DNA of 59,737 nt from Sporolactobacillus spathodeae. GTDB lineage: Bacteria; Bacillota; Bacilli; Bacillales; Sporolactobacillaceae. Within the stretch, counting starts at the first letter, position 1, and each line of letters begins with the position of its first letter. The stretch spans positions 1 to 59,737 of the forward strand of contig NZ_JAFBEV010000019.1 of assembly GCF_016908935.1 (NCBI RefSeq), read 5' to 3'. A program made the translations under genes and the position numbers. A model generated the notes under the pieces. The model made no database searches and was not told where the DNA came from. It saw only the letters and a program-made list of their open reading frames with translations. Positions 30,734-41,668 of the stretch are shown here, piece by piece.

Positions 30734-31921
30734 ATGGCTAAAGAACATTATGAACGCACAAAACCGCATGTTAACATCGGCACAATCGGTCACGTTGACC
30801 ACGGTAAAACAACTCTGACTGCTGCGATTACAACTGTACTTGCAAAACAAGGCAAGGCTCAGGCTCGCGCTTATGATTCAATCGACGGCGCTCCGGAAGA
30901 AAGAGAACGTGGTATCACGATTTCCACGGCTCACGTTGAATATGAAACAGATACGCGTCACTATGCACACGTTGACTGCCCAGGACACGCTGACTATGTT
31001 AAAAACATGATCACCGGTGCTGCACAGATGGACGGTGCCATCCTCGTTGTTTCCGCTGTCGATGGCCCGATGCCTCAGACGCGTGAACACATCCTGCTTG
31101 CTCATCAGGTAGACGTGCCTTCTATCGTAGTCTTCCTGAACAAAACAGACCAGGTCGACGATCCTGAACTTCTTGAACTCGTTGAAATGGAAGTTCGTGA
31201 CCTTCTGTCCGAATACGATTATCCGGGTGATGATGTTCCGGTTATCAAGGGTTCTGCTTTGAAAGCATTGCAAGGCGATCCTGAAGAAGAAAAACACATC
31301 CTCGAATTGATGGATGCTGTTGACGAATACATCCCGACACCTGCTCGTGAAACTGACAAGCCGTTCATGATGCCTATCGAAGACGTATTCTCGATCACAG
31401 GTCGTGGTACAGTTGCAACTGGCCGTGTAGAACGTGGTACAGTTAAGATTGGTGACGAAGTTGAAATCCTCGGTTTGACTGAAGCACCGAAGAAAACGAT
31501 CGTTACCGGCGTTGAAATGTTCCGTAAAACACTTGATTTCGCTGAAGCCGGCGACAATATCGGCGCACTGCTTCGTGGTGTTGGCCGTGAAGATGTTGAA
31601 CGTGGCCAGGTTTTGATTAAACCAGGTACCGTTACGGCTCACAAGAAATTCAAAGCTCAGGTTTACGTTTTGAAAAAAGAAGAAGGCGGTCGTCATACTC
31701 CGTTCTTCACAAATTACCGTCCGCAATTCTACTTCAGGACGACTGACGTTACCGGAACCATTACTCTTCCGGAAGGAACAGAAATGGTAATGCCTGGCGA
31801 TAACGTTGATATGACAGTGGAACTGATTGCGCCAATCGCCGTTGAAAAAGGTACGAAATTCACCGTTCGTGAAGGTGGCCGCACAGTAGGTGCCGGCTCT
31901 GTATCTGAAATCATCGAGTGA
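30734..31921 (+). CDS. tuf: Elongation factor Tu
   Basis: A 395-residue GTPase delivering aminoacyl-tRNA. G1 [12 protein letters not shown]3 DCPGHADY with the catalytic histidine, and G4 NKTDQ (the usual NKCD has Thr instead of Cys), then two beta-barrel domains. The ATG at 30734 follows AAAGGAGGATATAAATCC. The 132-base spacer after fusA includes a small hairpin GGACA..TGTCC but no clear promoter. A terminator follows. Confidence 0.98.
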   Translation: MAKEHYERTKPHVNIGTIGHVDHGKTTLTAAITTVLAKQGKAQARAYDSIDGAPEERERGITISTAHVEYETDTRHYAHVDCPGHADYVKNMITGAAQMDGAILVVSAVDGPMPQTREHILLAHQVDVPSIVVFLNKTDQVDDPELLELVEMEVRDLLSEYDYPGDDVPVIKGSALKALQGDPEEEKHILELMDAVDEYIPTPARETDKPFMMPIEDVFSITGRGTVATGRVERGTVKIGDEVEILGLTEAPKKTIVTGVEMFRKTLDFAEAGDNIGALLRGVGREDVERGQVLIKPGTVTAHKKFKAQVYVLKKEEGGRHTPFFTNYRPQFYFRTTDVTGTITLPEGTEMVMPGDNVDMTVELIAPIAVEKGTKFTVREGGRTVGAGSVSEIIE

Positions 31922-31933
31922 TTTGTTTTTGAA

Positions 31934-31962
31934 AAGAGTGCCCCTAATCGGGCACTTTTTTT
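31934..31962 (+). terminator. Terminator of the str operon
   Basis: AGTGCCC and GGGCACT (31937-31956) around CTAATC, preceded by AAAAG and followed by seven T. Confidence 0.92.
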
Positions 31963-32048
31963 ATACCCGTTTTTCAAAGAATAAAGCCGTGTATAAAAAA
32001 TAGCTATGTGTAAATTTAATATTGTTTTTCTGACCGATGGCAATGTGT

Positions 32049-32146
32049 GAGACGCCTGCGGGAACAGCTGCCGGCGAGACCCCGCAGAATTTTGCCTGTA
32101 CGAGAAGGCTCGCGGTGCGCGCGCGGCAAGCGAACATAAAAAAAAT
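32049..32146 (+). repeat. Dispersed intergenic repeat, copy D (middle part)
   Basis: GAGACGCCTGCGGGAACAGC, CGGCGAGACCCCGCAGAATTTTGCC, GAGAAGGCTCGCGG and GCGCGGCAAGCGA match the middle and core of copy A. The tail is truncated to CATAAAAAAAA with no hairpin, which leaves the S10 promoters downstream clear. It occupies the gap between the tuf terminator and rpsJ. Confidence 0.65.
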
Positions 32147-32214
32147 TATAATAACAAAGCCAAAAAAATAAGAGTGAGAAAGAGGATTGACGTGCAGCCC
32201 CACATCGAATCAAT

Positions 32215-32243
32215 TTGACCTCTATTAAAAAACTCTTTATAAT
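32215..32243 (+). promoter_or_regulatory. S10 operon promoter P1
   Basis: TTGACC (32215-32220), 17-base spacer, TATAAT (32238-32243). Confidence 0.85.
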
Positions 32244-32274
32244 AGAAAGGCTGCTGATTAATGTAAGGAATACC

Positions 32275-32303
32275 TTGCTTTATATCGTGATTTCAGATAT
32301 AAT
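32275..32303 (+). promoter_or_regulatory. S10 operon promoter P2
   Basis: TTGCTT (32275-32280), 17-base spacer, TATAAT (32298-32303), 60 bases after P1. The two tandem promoters fit the high output needed for about 25 downstream genes. Confidence 0.8.
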
Positions 32304-32309
32304 GGTATG

Positions 32310-32744
<435 letters not shown>

Positions 32745-32777
32745 TTACTTAACGTCAATTAACAGGAGGTGTTACGG

Positions 32778-33416
32778 ATGACTAAAGGAATCTTAGGCAA
32801 AAAAATCGGCATGACTCAGATTTTTGCTGAGAATGGCGATGTAATCCCTGTAACGGTTATCGATGTTTCCGGCAACGTTGTACTGCAAAAGAAAACAGCT
32901 GAAACCGACGGATACGAAGCGGTTCAGATTGGATTCGACAACGTGAAAGCATCGCGCATTACCAAGCCGGCACAAGGTCACGCTGAAAAAGCAAAAGCGG
33001 AACCTAAGCGCTTCGTAAAGGAAATCCGTGATGTAAATCTTGACGAGTACGAACTCGGCCAAGAAGTTGCTGCAACAACATTCAAAGTAGGCGAAATTGT
33101 CGATGTAACCGGCACGTCAAAAGGTAAAGGCTACCAAGGCCCTATCAAGCGCAACAATCAGTCGCGCGGACCGATGGCACACGGTTCCCGTTACCATCGT
33201 CGTCCAGGTTCTATGGGTGTTATCGACCCAGCTCACGTTTTCAAAGGCAAAAAGCTCGCCGGACGTATGGGCGGAGAAACGATTACAGTTCAGAACCTCG
33301 AGATTGCCAAAGTTGACGCAGAACGCCATTTGCTGCTGATCCGCGGAAACGTGCCAGGCGCAAAGAAGAGCTACATCGTGATTAAATCTGCTTTGAAAGC
33401 AGCAGAAGCTAAATAA
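32778..33416 (+). CDS. rplC: 50S ribosomal protein L3
   Basis: A 212-residue early-assembly protein close to the peptidyl transferase centre. The long loop [22 protein letters not shown] and the [21 protein letters not shown] segment are intact. AGGAGGTG precedes the ATG at 32778; two codons upstream in frame are part of the spacer. Confidence 0.97.
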   Translation: MTKGILGKKIGMTQIFAENGDVIPVTVIDVSGNVVLQKKTAETDGYEAVQIGFDNVKASRITKPAQGHAEKAKAEPKRFVKEIRDVNLDEYELGQEVAATTFKVGEIVDVTGTSKGKGYQGPIKRNNQSRGPMAHGSRYHRRPGSMGVIDPAHVFKGKKLAGRMGGETITVQNLEIAKVDAERHLLLIRGNVPGAKKSYIVIKSALKAAEAK

Positions 33417-33433
33417 GAAAGGAGGATGCTTCC

Positions 33434-34057
33434 ATGCCAAAATTAAGTGTTTTTGATCAAAAAGGTGCTGAAGTAGGAAATGTTGAGCTGGCTGATTCTG
33501 TTTTTGGAATTACGCCAAATGAACATGTTGTCTACCAGGCAATCGTTATGCAACAGGCATCGCGCCGTCAAGGCACACATGCTGTAAAAAATCGCTCGGC
33601 TGTCCGCGGCGGTGGACGCAAGCCTTGGAAACAAAAAGGAACCGGCCGCGCGCGTCAGGGTTCTATTCGTTCGCCTCAGTGGGTTGGCGGCGGTACTGTT
33701 TTTGGACCGACTCCGCGCAGCTACGCTTACAAACTGCCGAAGAAAGCGCGTCGTCTCGCTATCAAGTCCGTATTGTCTGAAAAAGTAGTCGATAACGATC
33801 TTATTGTATTGGATGGTTTGGCATTCGATGCACCAAAGACAAAAGATTTTATCGCTGTTTTGAAAAATCTTTCCGTATCGGAAAAGGCACTTGTTGTCAC
33901 TCAGGATTTTGATGATAACGTCATTCTTTCTTCCCGGAATATCCCAGGTGTGACGGTGCTTACGGCAACTGAAGTCAACGTTCTTGATGTTGTTGCACAT
34001 AACAAGCTGATTGTGACAAAAGAAGCTGCCGAAAAGCTTGAGGAGGTGCTTGGATAA
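33434..34057 (+). CDS. rplD: 50S ribosomal protein L4
   Basis: A 207-residue protein whose loop lines the exit tunnel; the macrolide-relevant loop is [19 protein letters not shown] with wild-type residues. In E. coli L4 is the repressor of this operon. Starts after AAAGGAGGATGCTTCC and overlaps rplW by one base (TAATG). Confidence 0.97.
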   Translation: MPKLSVFDQKGAEVGNVELADSVFGITPNEHVVYQAIVMQQASRRQGTHAVKNRSAVRGGGRKPWKQKGTGRARQGSIRSPQWVGGGTVFGPTPRSYAYKLPKKARRLAIKSVLSEKVVDNDLIVLDGLAFDAPKTKDFIAVLKNLSVSEKALVVTQDFDDNVILSSRNIPGVTVLTATEVNVLDVVAHNKLIVTKEAAEKLEEVLG

Positions 34058-34350
34058 TGAAAGATCCACGCGATGTCATTAAGCGCCCCGTGCTGACTGA
34101 ACGGACAACTGATCAGATGGCCGACAAGAAGTACACCTTTGAAGTTGACCGTCGTTCCAATAAGTCTGAAATCAAACGTGCGGTTGAAGAAATTTTTGAT
34201 GTTAAAGTTGTTAAAATCAACACGGTCAGCGTCAAGAGCAAGCCGAAACGTTATGGTCGTTACTCAGGCCATACATCTGAATGGAAAAAAGCAATTGTCA
34301 CACTGACACCGGAAAGCAAAGAACTTGATTTCTATGGCTCCGGCGAATAA
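34057..34350 (+). CDS. rplW: 50S ribosomal protein L23
   Basis: A 97-residue protein at the tunnel exit, the docking point for trigger factor and SRP. The start [16 protein letters not shown] and the core [22 protein letters not shown] are typical. Translation is coupled to rplD through the overlapping stop and start; GAGGAGG lies within the end of rplD. Confidence 0.97.
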   Translation: MKDPRDVIKRPVLTERTTDQMADKKYTFEVDRRSNKSEIKRAVEEIFDVKVVKINTVSVKSKPKRYGRYSGHTSEWKKAIVTLTPESKELDFYGSGE

Positions 34351-34378
34351 GAATCACTAAAGAAGGAGGTAATCGATC

Positions 34379-35212
34379 GTGCCACTTAAAAAGTACAAAC
34401 CGACATCCAACGGTCGCAGGAATATGACATCGCTGGATTTCGCTGAAATTACAACAGACACGCCTGAAAAGTCGTTGTTGAAGAAGCTGCCGAAAAAAGC
34501 AGGACGCAACAACCAAGGTCGACTGACCGTTCGTCACCAGGGCGGCGGACATAAACGTCAGTACCGAGTTATTGATTTCAAAAGAAATAAGGATGGCGTA
34601 CCAGGCAAAATTGCTACCATCGAATATGATCCGAACCGCACAGCAAATATTGCGCTTGTTCACTACGTTGATGGTGAAAAACGCTATATTATTGCACCAA
34701 AAGGTTTGAAGGTCGGCACACAGATCATGTCCGGCGTCGATGCCGACATCAAGGTTGGAAATGCGCTGCCGCTGAAAAACATTCCTGTAGGTACCGTGGT
34801 TCACAATATTGAGTTGAAACCTGGCAAAGGCGCACAGCTCGTTCGTTCCGCCGGAACTTCAGCACAGATCCTTGGTAAGGAAGGCAAATATGTGCTTGTT
34901 CGCCTCGTATCTGGTGAAGTTCGCATGATTCTCGAAACCTGCCGCGCGACCATCGGACAGGTTGGCAATCTGGAACACGAACTCGTATCGGTCGGCAAGG
35001 CCGGACGTTCACGTTGGAAAGGCATTCGCCCGACGGTCCGTGGTTCTGTAATGAACCCGAACGATCACCCGCATGGTGGTGGTGAAGGTAAGGCACCTGT
35101 TGGACGCAAATCGCCAATGTCTCCTTGGGGCAAGCCGACGATGGGCTACAAGACACGGAGCAAGAAAAATCCGTCCGAACAATTTATTATTAGACATCGT
35201 AAGAAAAAATAA
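34379..35212 (+). CDS. rplB: 50S ribosomal protein L2
   Basis: A 277-residue protein needed for subunit joining and peptidyl transfer. The C-terminal loop [15 protein letters not shown] with the conserved histidine is intact, and the end [19 protein letters not shown] is basic as usual. It starts with GTG at 34379 after AAGGAGGTAATC. Confidence 0.98.
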   Translation: MPLKKYKPTSNGRRNMTSLDFAEITTDTPEKSLLKKLPKKAGRNNQGRLTVRHQGGGHKRQYRVIDFKRNKDGVPGKIATIEYDPNRTANIALVHYVDGEKRYIIAPKGLKVGTQIMSGVDADIKVGNALPLKNIPVGTVVHNIELKPGKGAQLVRSAGTSAQILGKEGKYVLVRLVSGEVRMILETCRATIGQVGNLEHELVSVGKAGRSRWKGIRPTVRGSVMNPNDHPHGGGEGKAPVGRKSPMSPWGKPTMGYKTRSKKNPSEQFIIRHRKKK

Positions 35213-35250
35213 GTGCGGATAATCATTTAATTTTGGAAGGAGGCCTACCC

Positions 35251-35532
35251 ATGAGCCGAAGCCTGAAAAAAGGACCTTTTGTTGATGATCATTTAATGAC
35301 AAAAGTCGTTGCTCTGAATGAAAAAGACGAAAAGAGAGTCATTAAGACATGGTCACGCCGGTCGACGATTTTTCCTGATTTTATTGGTCACACCATCGCC
35401 GTATATGACGGACGCAAGCATGTGCCGGTTTATATCACGGAAGACATGGTAGGACATAAGCTGGGAGAATTCGCCCCAACCAGAACGTACCGTGGACATG
35501 CAGCTTCTGACAAGAAAACAAGCGCGCGCTAA
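35251..35532 (+). CDS. rpsS: 30S ribosomal protein S19
   Basis: A 93-residue head protein that contacts the A-site tRNA region with S13. Signature [28 protein letters not shown] region is intact, and the C-terminal end [15 protein letters not shown] is typical. The ATG at 35251 follows GGAAGGAGG; upstream codons of the open frame are the leader. Confidence 0.97.
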   Translation: MSRSLKKGPFVDDHLMTKVVALNEKDEKRVIKTWSRRSTIFPDFIGHTIAVYDGRKHVPVYITEDMVGHKLGEFAPTRTYRGHAASDKKTSAR

Positions 35533-35549
35533 CGAAAGGAGGAACTATG

Positions 35550-35891
35550 ATGCAAGCAAAAGCTGTTGCTAGACAAATTCGTATTGCTCCTCGTAAGGCA
35601 CGTCTTGTCATCGATCTTATCAGGGGCAAAGATGTCGGATATGCTTTGGCTGTTCTGAAGAACACACAAAGGTCCGCATCACCGATTATTGAAAAAGTAC
35701 TAAAATCCGCGATCGCCAATGCGGAACACAATTATGATATGGATACTGAAGACTTGTTTGTTGAAAAGGCATTTGTTGACGAAGGCGCGACACTGAAACG
35801 TTTCCGCCCGCGTGCACAAGGCCGTGCGAGCAAGATTAACAAACGCACAAGCCATATTACGATCGTCGTATCAGATAAAAAGGAGGGATAA
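35550..35891 (+). CDS. rplV: 50S ribosomal protein L22
   Basis: A 113-residue protein with a beta-hairpin in the exit tunnel. Typical stretches are [16 protein letters not shown], the [19 protein letters not shown] helix, and [19 protein letters not shown]. Two adjacent ATG codons occur; 35550 is 7 bases from GGAGG and gives the family start MQAKAV, and 35547 is the alternative. Confidence 0.96.
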   Translation: MQAKAVARQIRIAPRKARLVIDLIRGKDVGYALAVLKNTQRSASPIIEKVLKSAIANAEHNYDMDTEDLFVEKAFVDEGATLKRFRPRAQGRASKINKRTSHITIVVSDKKEG

Positions 35892-35894
35892 TGC

Positions 35895-36554
35895 GTGGGT
35901 CAAAAAATTAATCCGATTGGTTTCCGTATCGGTGTCATCCGTGACTGGGAATCCAAATGGTATGCTGACAAAAACTATGCGGAATATCTTCATGAAGATA
36001 TTAAAATCCGTAAATATGTTGAAAATAGGCTGAAAGATGCTGCGGTTTCCTCTATTGAATTGGAACGTGCGGCAAATCGTATCAACATTACAATTCGTAC
36101 CGCTAAACCGGGCATGGTTATTGGCAAAGGCGGTTCTGAAGTTGAAGAATTAAGAAAAGCGTTAAACGCATTGACAGGCAAACGCGTTCATGTCAATATC
36201 TTCGAAATCAAGCAGGCAGATCTTGACGCGAAACTTGTTGCTGAAAACATTGCACGTCAGCTCGAAGGCCGTATCTCTTGGCGTCGTGCTCAGAAACAGA
36301 CGCTGCAAAGAGCAATGCGCGCAGGTGCTAAAGGGATTAAGACACAATGTGCCGGACGTCTGGGCGGTGCTGATATGGCTCGGACAGAGGATTACAGTGA
36401 AGGAACCGTTCCGCTGCATACGTTGCGGGCTGATATTGACTATGGTACTGCAGAAGCAGACACAACCTATGGCAAAATTGGCGTAAAAGTATGGATTTAT
36501 CGCGGAGAAGTCCTTCCGACGAAAGGAACGACTAATAAGGAAGGAGGCAGATAA
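35895..36554 (+). CDS. rpsC: 30S ribosomal protein S3
   Basis: A 219-residue protein at the mRNA entry channel. The KH domain has [14 protein letters not shown], and the C-terminal half includes [23 protein letters not shown] start at 35895 after AGGAGGG; the nearby ATG at 35891 is out of frame. Only 3 bases separate it from rplV. Confidence 0.97.
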   Translation: MGQKINPIGFRIGVIRDWESKWYADKNYAEYLHEDIKIRKYVENRLKDAAVSSIELERAANRINITIRTAKPGMVIGKGGSEVEELRKALNALTGKRVHVNIFEIKQADLDAKLVAENIARQLEGRISWRRAQKQTLQRAMRAGAKGIKTQCAGRLGGADMARTEDYSEGTVPLHTLRADIDYGTAEADTTYGKIGVKVWIYRGEVLPTKGTTNKEGGR

Positions 36555-36556
36555 CT

Positions 36557-36991
36557 ATGTTAATGCCAAAACGTGTGAAATATCGCAGACAGCATCGAGG
36601 CAGAATGCGCGGCAAGACAAAGGGCGGCGCAGCAGTCACTTTCGGTGAATTCGGCTTGCAGGCACTTGAATCCGCATGGATCACAAGCCGCCAGATTGAA
36701 GCAGCCCGTATTGCTATGACTCGTTACATGAAGCGCGGTGGTAAAGTCTGGATTAAGATTTTCCCGCAGAAGTCTTATACAAAGAAACCTCTTGATGTCC
36801 GAATGGGTTCCGGTAAAGGTGCTCCTGAAGGATGGGTGGCTGTTGTTAAACCAGGACGTGTTCTTTTTGAAGTTGGCGGTGTTAGCGAAGAAGTGGCTGC
36901 GGAAGCGCTCCGACTTGCAAGCCATAAACTGCCGATTAAAACGAAATTCGTAAAACGCGAAGAAGTGGGTGGTGACGCAAATGAAGGCTGA
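36557..36991 (+). CDS. rplP: 50S ribosomal protein L16
   Basis: A 144-residue protein near the A-site tRNA elbow. Start [19 protein letters not shown] matches the family, followed by [30 protein letters not shown] and [17 protein letters not shown]. Overlaps rpmC by 11 bases. Confidence 0.98.
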   Translation: MLMPKRVKYRRQHRGRMRGKTKGGAAVTFGEFGLQALESAWITSRQIEAARIAMTRYMKRGGKVWIKIFPQKSYTKKPLDVRMGSGKGAPEGWVAVVKPGRVLFEVGGVSEEVAAEALRLASHKLPIKTKFVKREEVGGDANEG

Positions 36992-37184
36992 AGAAATTCG
37001 TAATTTAAACACTGCCGAGGTTGAACAAAACATCAAGTCTTTGAAAGAAGAATTGTTTAATCTGCGTTTTCAACTTGCAACCGGACAATTGGAAAATCCC
37101 GCCCGTATTCGTGAAGTTCGTAAATCCATTGCTCGCGCGAAAACAATTTTGCGTGAACGTGAATTGAATGTCCAAAACAGCTGA
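36981..37184 (+). CDS. rpmC: 50S ribosomal protein L29
   Basis: A 67-residue helical protein next to L23 at the exit tunnel. The hallmark [25 protein letters not shown] is complete. The ATG at 36981 lies inside the end of rplP, with GTGGGTGGTGA upstream, so translation is coupled. Confidence 0.96.
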   Translation: MKAEEIRNLNTAEVEQNIKSLKEELFNLRFQLATGQLENPARIREVRKSIARAKTILRERELNVQNS

Positions 37185-37200
37185 AAAGGAGGTTATCTGA

Positions 37201-37473
37201 ATGGCTGAAGAAACCCGTGTGAATCGGAAAAAGGTATTGACCGGCCGCGTTGTTTCAGACAAGATGGATAAAACCATTACTGTACTGGTTGAAACATACA
37301 AAAACCATCAACTGTACGGCAAGCATGTCAAATACTCCAAGAAATTCAAAGCACATGATGAACAGAATCAGGCCAAAGTTGGCGATATCGTGGAAATCAT
37401 GGAAACTCGCCCGCTTTCCAAAGATAAACGTTTTCGTCTTGTGAAAATTGTTGAGGAATCCGTTATTATCTGA
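37201..37473 (+). CDS. rpsQ: 30S ribosomal protein S17
   Basis: A 90-residue OB-fold protein that binds 16S rRNA early. Typical segments: [35 protein letters not shown] and [21 protein letters not shown]. Ribosome binding site AAAAGGAGG. Belongs to the S10 cluster. Confidence 0.97.
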   Translation: MAEETRVNRKKVLTGRVVSDKMDKTITVLVETYKNHQLYGKHVKYSKKFKAHDEQNQAKVGDIVEIMETRPLSKDKRFRLVKIVEESVII

Positions 37474-37513
37474 TCGCGTGCTTTGTCACAGATCGAAGGG
37501 AGGTCACTAAGTT

Positions 37514-37882
37514 ATGATCCAGCAAGAAAGCCGTTTGAAAGTTGCCGACAACTCGGGCGCTCGTGAAATTCTGACGATTAAAGTGCTTGGTGGTTCTGGC
37601 CGCAAAACAGCGAACATCGGCGATATTATTGTTGCTTCTGTAAAACAGGCAACACCAGGTGGCGTTGTCAAGAAAGGCGACGTTGTCAAAGCCGTCATTG
37701 TTCGCACGAAGCATGGCGTAAGAAGGACTGACGGTTCTTATATTCGTTTCGACGAAAATGCCGCAGTGTTGATTAAAGATGATAAGAGTCCGCGTGGAAC
37801 ACGTATCTTTGGGCCCGTTGCCCGTGAATTACGTGACGGACAATTTATGAAAATTGTATCTCTTGCACCGGAAGTATTGTAA
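37514..37882 (+). CDS. rplN: 50S ribosomal protein L14
   Basis: A 122-residue protein at the subunit interface that also binds the silencing factor RsfS. The start [19 protein letters not shown] and the motifs [20 protein letters not shown] and [13 protein letters not shown] are typical. First gene of the classical spc segment; GGGAGG precedes it. Confidence 0.98.
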   Translation: MIQQESRLKVADNSGAREILTIKVLGGSGRKTANIGDIIVASVKQATPGGVVKKGDVVKAVIVRTKHGVRRTDGSYIRFDENAAVLIKDDKSPRGTRIFGPVARELRDGQFMKIVSLAPEVL

Positions 37883-37917
37883 TTCCGAACCCTCAGGAAA
37901 AGGAGGTGCTGCGCGCC

Positions 37918-38235
37918 ATGGCAAAACTGCATGTTAAAAAAGGCGATAAAGTCCAAGTCATTACCGGCAAGGATAAAGGCAAACAAGGTGTTATCCTTGC
38001 AGCTTATCCAGATAAGGAACGTGTGCTTGTTGAAGGTGTTAACATCATCAAAAAGCATTCTAAGCCGACTCAGGCAAGCCCACAAGGCGGTATCATTGAA
38101 CGGGAAGCACCGATTCACGTGTCCAACGTGATGTTGCTTGACCCGAAAACAAATGAACCGACCCGCGTTGGTCATCAAGTGGTTGACGGTAAGAAAGTAC
38201 GTGTTTCCAAAAAATCAGGCGAAGTGATTGACTGA
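37918..38235 (+). CDS. rplX: 50S ribosomal protein L24
   Basis: A 105-residue KOW protein that starts 50S assembly. The KOW motif [20 protein letters not shown] is complete; [11 protein letters not shown] and the basic [13 protein letters not shown] end follow. The ATG at 37918 is after AAAGGAGGTG. Confidence 0.97.
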   Translation: MAKLHVKKGDKVQVITGKDKGKQGVILAAYPDKERVLVEGVNIIKKHSKPTQASPQGGIIEREAPIHVSNVMLLDPKTNEPTRVGHQVVDGKKVRVSKKSGEVID

Positions 38236-38263
38236 TCCCGCGATTAAGAAGGGAGGCAAACTC

Positions 38264-38803
38264 ATGGGACGTTTAAAAGAAAAATATGAAAAAGAAGTCG
38301 TACCGGCTCTTGTTGAAAAATTCAATTACACATCTGTGATGCAGGTGCCGGCGATTGAAAAGATCGTTATCAATATGGGTGTCGGCGAAGCCGTTCACAA
38401 TTCGAAAGTTCTGGATAGCGCTGTTGAAGATTTGACTGCTTTGTCCGGACAGAAACCGGTAATTACCCGCGCCAAGAAATCAATTGCTGCATTCAAGCTT
38501 CGTGAAGGCGTTGCTATCGGCGCAAAAGTCACATTGAGGAAAGATCGGATGTATGATTTCCTTGATAAATTGATTGCAGTGGCACTGCCGCGTGTTCGCG
38601 ATTTCCGTGGTATCTCCAAAAAGGCTTTTGACGGCCGCGGTAATTATACGCTTGGTATCCGCGAACAATTGATTTTTCCGGAAATTGACTACGATAAGAT
38701 TGACAAAGTACGCGGCATGGACATTGTCATTGTTACAAGTGCGAAGACGGATGAAGAAGCTTCAGCACTACTGACATTGCTTGGTATGCCTTTTACAAAA
38801 TAA
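38264..38803 (+). CDS. rplE: 50S ribosomal protein L5
   Basis: A 179-residue protein that binds 5S rRNA and contacts P-site tRNA. Signature [13 protein letters not shown], the [23 protein letters not shown] stretch and the C-terminal [16 protein letters not shown] are present. The ATG at 38264 follows GGGAGG; in-frame codons upstream overlap rplX. Confidence 0.97.
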   Translation: MGRLKEKYEKEVVPALVEKFNYTSVMQVPAIEKIVINMGVGEAVHNSKVLDSAVEDLTALSGQKPVITRAKKSIAAFKLREGVAIGAKVTLRKDRMYDFLDKLIAVALPRVRDFRGISKKAFDGRGNYTLGIREQLIFPEIDYDKIDKVRGMDIVIVTSAKTDEEASALLTLLGMPFTK

Positions 38804-38827
38804 TAATCGATAAGGAGGATATGAATT

Positions 38828-39013
38828 TTGGCAAAAACATCGATGCTTGTATCCGCACATCGCCCGAAGAAGTTTAAAGTGCAGGAATATACACGCTGTG
38901 AACGTTGTGGACGTCCTCATTCGGTTCTAAGGAAATTCAAATTATGCAGAATTTGTTTTCGCGAGCTTGCTTATAAGGGACAGATTCCTGGCGTCAGAAA
39001 ATCCAGCTGGTAA
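38828..39013 (+). CDS. rpsN: 30S ribosomal protein S14, zinc type
   Basis: A 61-residue type Z S14 with both CxxC pairs ([13 protein letters not shown]), hence the zinc-binding form. The end [16 protein letters not shown] is typical. The start is TTG at 38828, after AAGGAGGATATGAAT. The zinc-free paralogue used under zinc starvation would lie elsewhere in the genome. Confidence 0.95.
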   Translation: MAKTSMLVSAHRPKKFKVQEYTRCERCGRPHSVLRKFKLCRICFRELAYKGQIPGVRKSSW

Positions 39014-39046
39014 AAATTAAGTCACAGGGAAGGAGGTCGAATTTGC

Positions 39047-39445
39047 ATGGTCATGACAGATCCAATTGCAGATATGCTGACTCGCATTCGTAACGCAAAT
39101 ATTGTTCACCACGAACAGATTGAACTGCCGGGTTCCAGAATTAAAAAGGAAATCGCTGATATTCTGAAACGCGAAGGCTTTATTAAAGATGTTGAATATA
39201 TCGAAGATGACAAGCAAGGTGTGCTTCGTTTGTTCTTGAAATATGGTGCAAATAAAGAACGTGTCATCTCGGGCCTGAAGAGGATTAGCAAACCGGGACT
39301 ACGCGTGTATGCGAAGGCCGATGAAGTGCCGAAAGTACTTGGCGGTCTCGGAATTGCTATCGTTTCTACATCGAAGGGTGTCATTACGGACAAGGAAGCG
39401 CGTCAACAGAAGGTTGGCGGCGAAGTCCTCGCTTACATCTGGTAA
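39047..39445 (+). CDS. rpsH: 30S ribosomal protein S8
   Basis: A 132-residue central-domain protein; in E. coli it represses the spc operon. The start [17 protein letters not shown] matches the Bacillus protein, so I keep the ATG at 39047. The C-terminal [18 protein letters not shown] motif is complete. Preceded by AAGGAGGTCG. Confidence 0.98.
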   Translation: MVMTDPIADMLTRIRNANIVHHEQIELPGSRIKKEIADILKREGFIKDVEYIEDDKQGVLRLFLKYGANKERVISGLKRISKPGLRVYAKADEVPKVLGGLGIAIVSTSKGVITDKEARQQKVGGEVLAYIW

Positions 39446-39472
39446 TTAGTAAAAAAGAATGGAGGTGTACTT

Positions 39473-40009
39473 ATGTCTCGTATCGGTTTAAAACCTACAA
39501 CAGTACCGGAGAATGTCACGGTTACGATTAACGGTCAGACAGTGACTGTTAAAGGTCCTAAGGGAGAATTGTCCCGTAAATTTCATCAGGATATGATCAT
39601 CACGCATGAAGACAACTTGGTTAAAGTTGCGCGCCCGGATGATTCCAATCAACACAAGGCACTGCACGGAACGACGAGCAGCCTGATCAGCAATATGGTT
39701 CAGGGTGTTACTGCAGGATTTGTCAAGAACCTGGAACTTGTCGGCGTTGGTTACCGCGCTAGCAAAAAGGGTAATAACCTCGTACTTAACGTTGGTTATT
39801 CCCATCCGGTTGAAATCGTTCCTGAAGAAGGAATTGAAATCAATGTTGAAGGAAACAACAAAGTAATTGTTTCCGGAATCGACAAACAGCGTGTCGGCGA
39901 AGTTGCTGCTAACATTCGTTCCGTTCGTTCTCCGGAACCTTACAAGGGCAAAGGTATTCGCTATGAAGGCGAACATGTGCGCCGCAAGGAAGGTAAAACA
40001 GGTAAATAA
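39473..40009 (+). CDS. rplF: 50S ribosomal protein L6
   Basis: A 178-residue two-domain protein near the sarcin-ricin loop. Typical segments are [35 protein letters not shown] and the C-terminal [35 protein letters not shown] precedes the ATG. Confidence 0.98.
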   Translation: MSRIGLKPTTVPENVTVTINGQTVTVKGPKGELSRKFHQDMIITHEDNLVKVARPDDSNQHKALHGTTSSLISNMVQGVTAGFVKNLELVGVGYRASKKGNNLVLNVGYSHPVEIVPEEGIEINVEGNNKVIVSGIDKQRVGEVAANIRSVRSPEPYKGKGIRYEGEHVRRKEGKTGK

Positions 40010-40106
40010 TTAGGTTGCCGTAAGGCCGGCCTTTGAAGAATTAAAGGGATGAGCATTACATCCCGCTATCCGAAAATTTGGACTGACTGGAAAGGAGCGA
40101 CACAAC

Positions 40107-40469
40107 ATGATCACGAAGAAAGACAAAAATGCCATTCGTCAAAAAAGGCATTTACATGTCCGTCACCGGATTACCGGTACGAGCGAACGTCCGCGCCTGA
40201 ACGTGTTCCGTTCTTCCAAGAATATTTATGCACAGTTGATTGATGATACGAAGGGTGTTACCCTCGTTTCTTCATCTTCACTTGATAAAGCTCTTGAGTT
40301 GGAAAAAGGCAGCGACGTTGCAGCAGCAAAAAAAGTTGGCGAAGTCATTGGCCAGCGTGCTCTTGAAAAGGGCATTGACACAGTTGTTTTTGACCGTAGC
40401 GGCTATCTCTATCACGGACGCGTTCAGGCAGTAGCTGAAGGCGCACGGGAAGCCGGATTGAAATTCTAA
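40107..40469 (+). CDS. rplR: 50S ribosomal protein L18
   Basis: A 120-residue protein that brings 5S rRNA to the ribosome. Typical: [29 protein letters not shown] and [24 protein letters not shown]. The 97-base spacer after rplF is the longest in this part of the cluster and holds a hairpin GGGATG/CATCCC, possibly a processing site. Confidence 0.97.
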   Translation: MITKKDKNAIRQKRHLHVRHRITGTSERPRLNVFRSSKNIYAQLIDDTKGVTLVSSSSLDKALELEKGSDVAAAKKVGEVIGQRALEKGIDTVVFDRSGYLYHGRVQAVAEGAREAGLKF

Positions 40470-40484
40470 TTAAGGAGGGAAACC

Positions 40485-40988
40485 ATGGCTAACAATAATG
40501 ATCGCAATAAATCAGAATTTGAAGAACGCGTCGTAACGATTAACCGCGTCGCCAAGGTTGTTAAAGGTGGACGCCGTTTCCGTTTTGCCGCATTGGTTGT
40601 TGTTGGTGACAAAAAAGGCAATGTAGGCTTCGGCATGGGTAAAGCACACGAAGTTCCAGAAGCTATCCGCAAAGCCATTGAAGATGCAAAGAAAAATGTA
40701 TTCAATGTGCCGATCGTGCATACAACGATCCCGCACCAGGTTGTCGGCCATTCAGGAGCTGGTAGCGTACTCCTCAAACCGGCATCAGAAGGTACGGGAA
40801 TTATCGCGGGCGGTCCTGTCCGCGCCGTGCTTGAACTTTCCGGCCTTGGCGATATTCTTTCGAAATCACTGGGTTCAAATAATCCGATTAACATGGTTCG
40901 TGCGACGGTTGAAGGTTTGAAAAGCCTGAAACGTGCAGAACATGTAGCTAAGCTTCGCGGTAAATCTGTTGAAGAGCTGATGGGCTAA
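40485..40988 (+). CDS. rpsE: 30S ribosomal protein S5
   Basis: A 167-residue accuracy protein with an N-terminal double-stranded-RNA-binding fold. Motif [27 protein letters not shown] is complete, as is [39 protein letters not shown] lies before the ATG. Confidence 0.98.
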   Translation: MANNNDRNKSEFEERVVTINRVAKVVKGGRRFRFAALVVVGDKKGNVGFGMGKAHEVPEAIRKAIEDAKKNVFNVPIVHTTIPHQVVGHSGAGSVLLKPASEGTGIIAGGPVRAVLELSGLGDILSKSLGSNNPINMVRATVEGLKSLKRAEHVAKLRGKSVEELMG

Positions 40989-41004
40989 GGAGGGAACAGC
41001 GATA

Positions 41005-41193
41005 ATGGCTAAGAAATTGGAAATTACCCTCTCTCGCAGTGTGATCGGGACGCCGCAGAATCAGCGCGTAACTGTCCGCACACTTGGACTTAGGAAAACT
41101 TATCAGACAGTCGTTCAGGAAGACACACCTGCCATTCGTGGCATGGTGAACAAAGTCTCCCACTTGCTGACTGTTCGCGAATTAAACGATTAA
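41005..41193 (+). CDS. rpmD: 50S ribosomal protein L30
   Basis: A 62-residue small protein; sequence [20 protein letters not shown] and the end INKV-like [15 protein letters not shown] define the family. GGAGGGAAC precedes the ATG. Lies between rpsE and rplO as in other Bacillales. Confidence 0.96.
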   Translation: MAKKLEITLSRSVIGTPQNQRVTVRTLGLRKTYQTVVQEDTPAIRGMVNKVSHLLTVRELND

Positions 41194-41227
41194 AATCATA
41201 CGATACTGAGAATAAGGAGGTGCCAAG

Positions 41228-41668
41228 ATGAAACTCCATGAATTGAAACCTGCCGAAGGTTCGCGTGCGGCAAGAAAAAGAGTAGGCCGCGGTTATGGTT
41301 CCGGGCTTGGCAAAACATCTGGCAGAGGTCAAAAAGGACAGAAAGCCCGTTCAGGCGGTAATATCCGCCCTGGTTTTGAAGGCGGTCAATTGTCTCTGCT
41401 TCGTACGTTGCCTAAAAAGGGATTCAAGAATCCGACACGCAAAGTGTACACGATTGTCAATGTAGAACAGCTGAACCGTTTTGAAAACGGAACGGAAGTC
41501 ACTCCGGAACTCTTGCTGGAAACACGCGTCATCAGGAAACTGAATGATGGTGTTAAAGTATTGGGCGAAGGCAAGCTGAATGCAAAGTTAACGGTGAAAG
41601 CCGCTAAATTTTCTGCTTCTGCCAAAGAAGCTATTGAAGCTGCCGGCGGAAACATTGAGGTGATCTGA
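41228..41668 (+). CDS. rplO: 50S ribosomal protein L15
   Basis: A 146-residue late-assembly protein with a long glycine-rich N-terminal extension ([20 protein letters not shown]). The C-terminal globular part ends [13 protein letters not shown]. Its stop overlaps the secY start (TGATG), coupling ribosome and translocon synthesis. Confidence 0.97.
   Translation: MKLHELKPAEGSRAARKRVGRGYGSGLGKTSGRGQKGQKARSGGNIRPGFEGGQLSLLRTLPKKGFKNPTRKVYTIVNVEQLNRFENGTEVTPELLLETRVIRKLNDGVKVLGEGKLNAKLTVKAAKFSASAKEAIEAAGGNIEVI

Noticed and set aside
30878-31726. 282-codon open frame antisense to tuf
   Set aside because: Antisense by-product of strong tuf codon bias.
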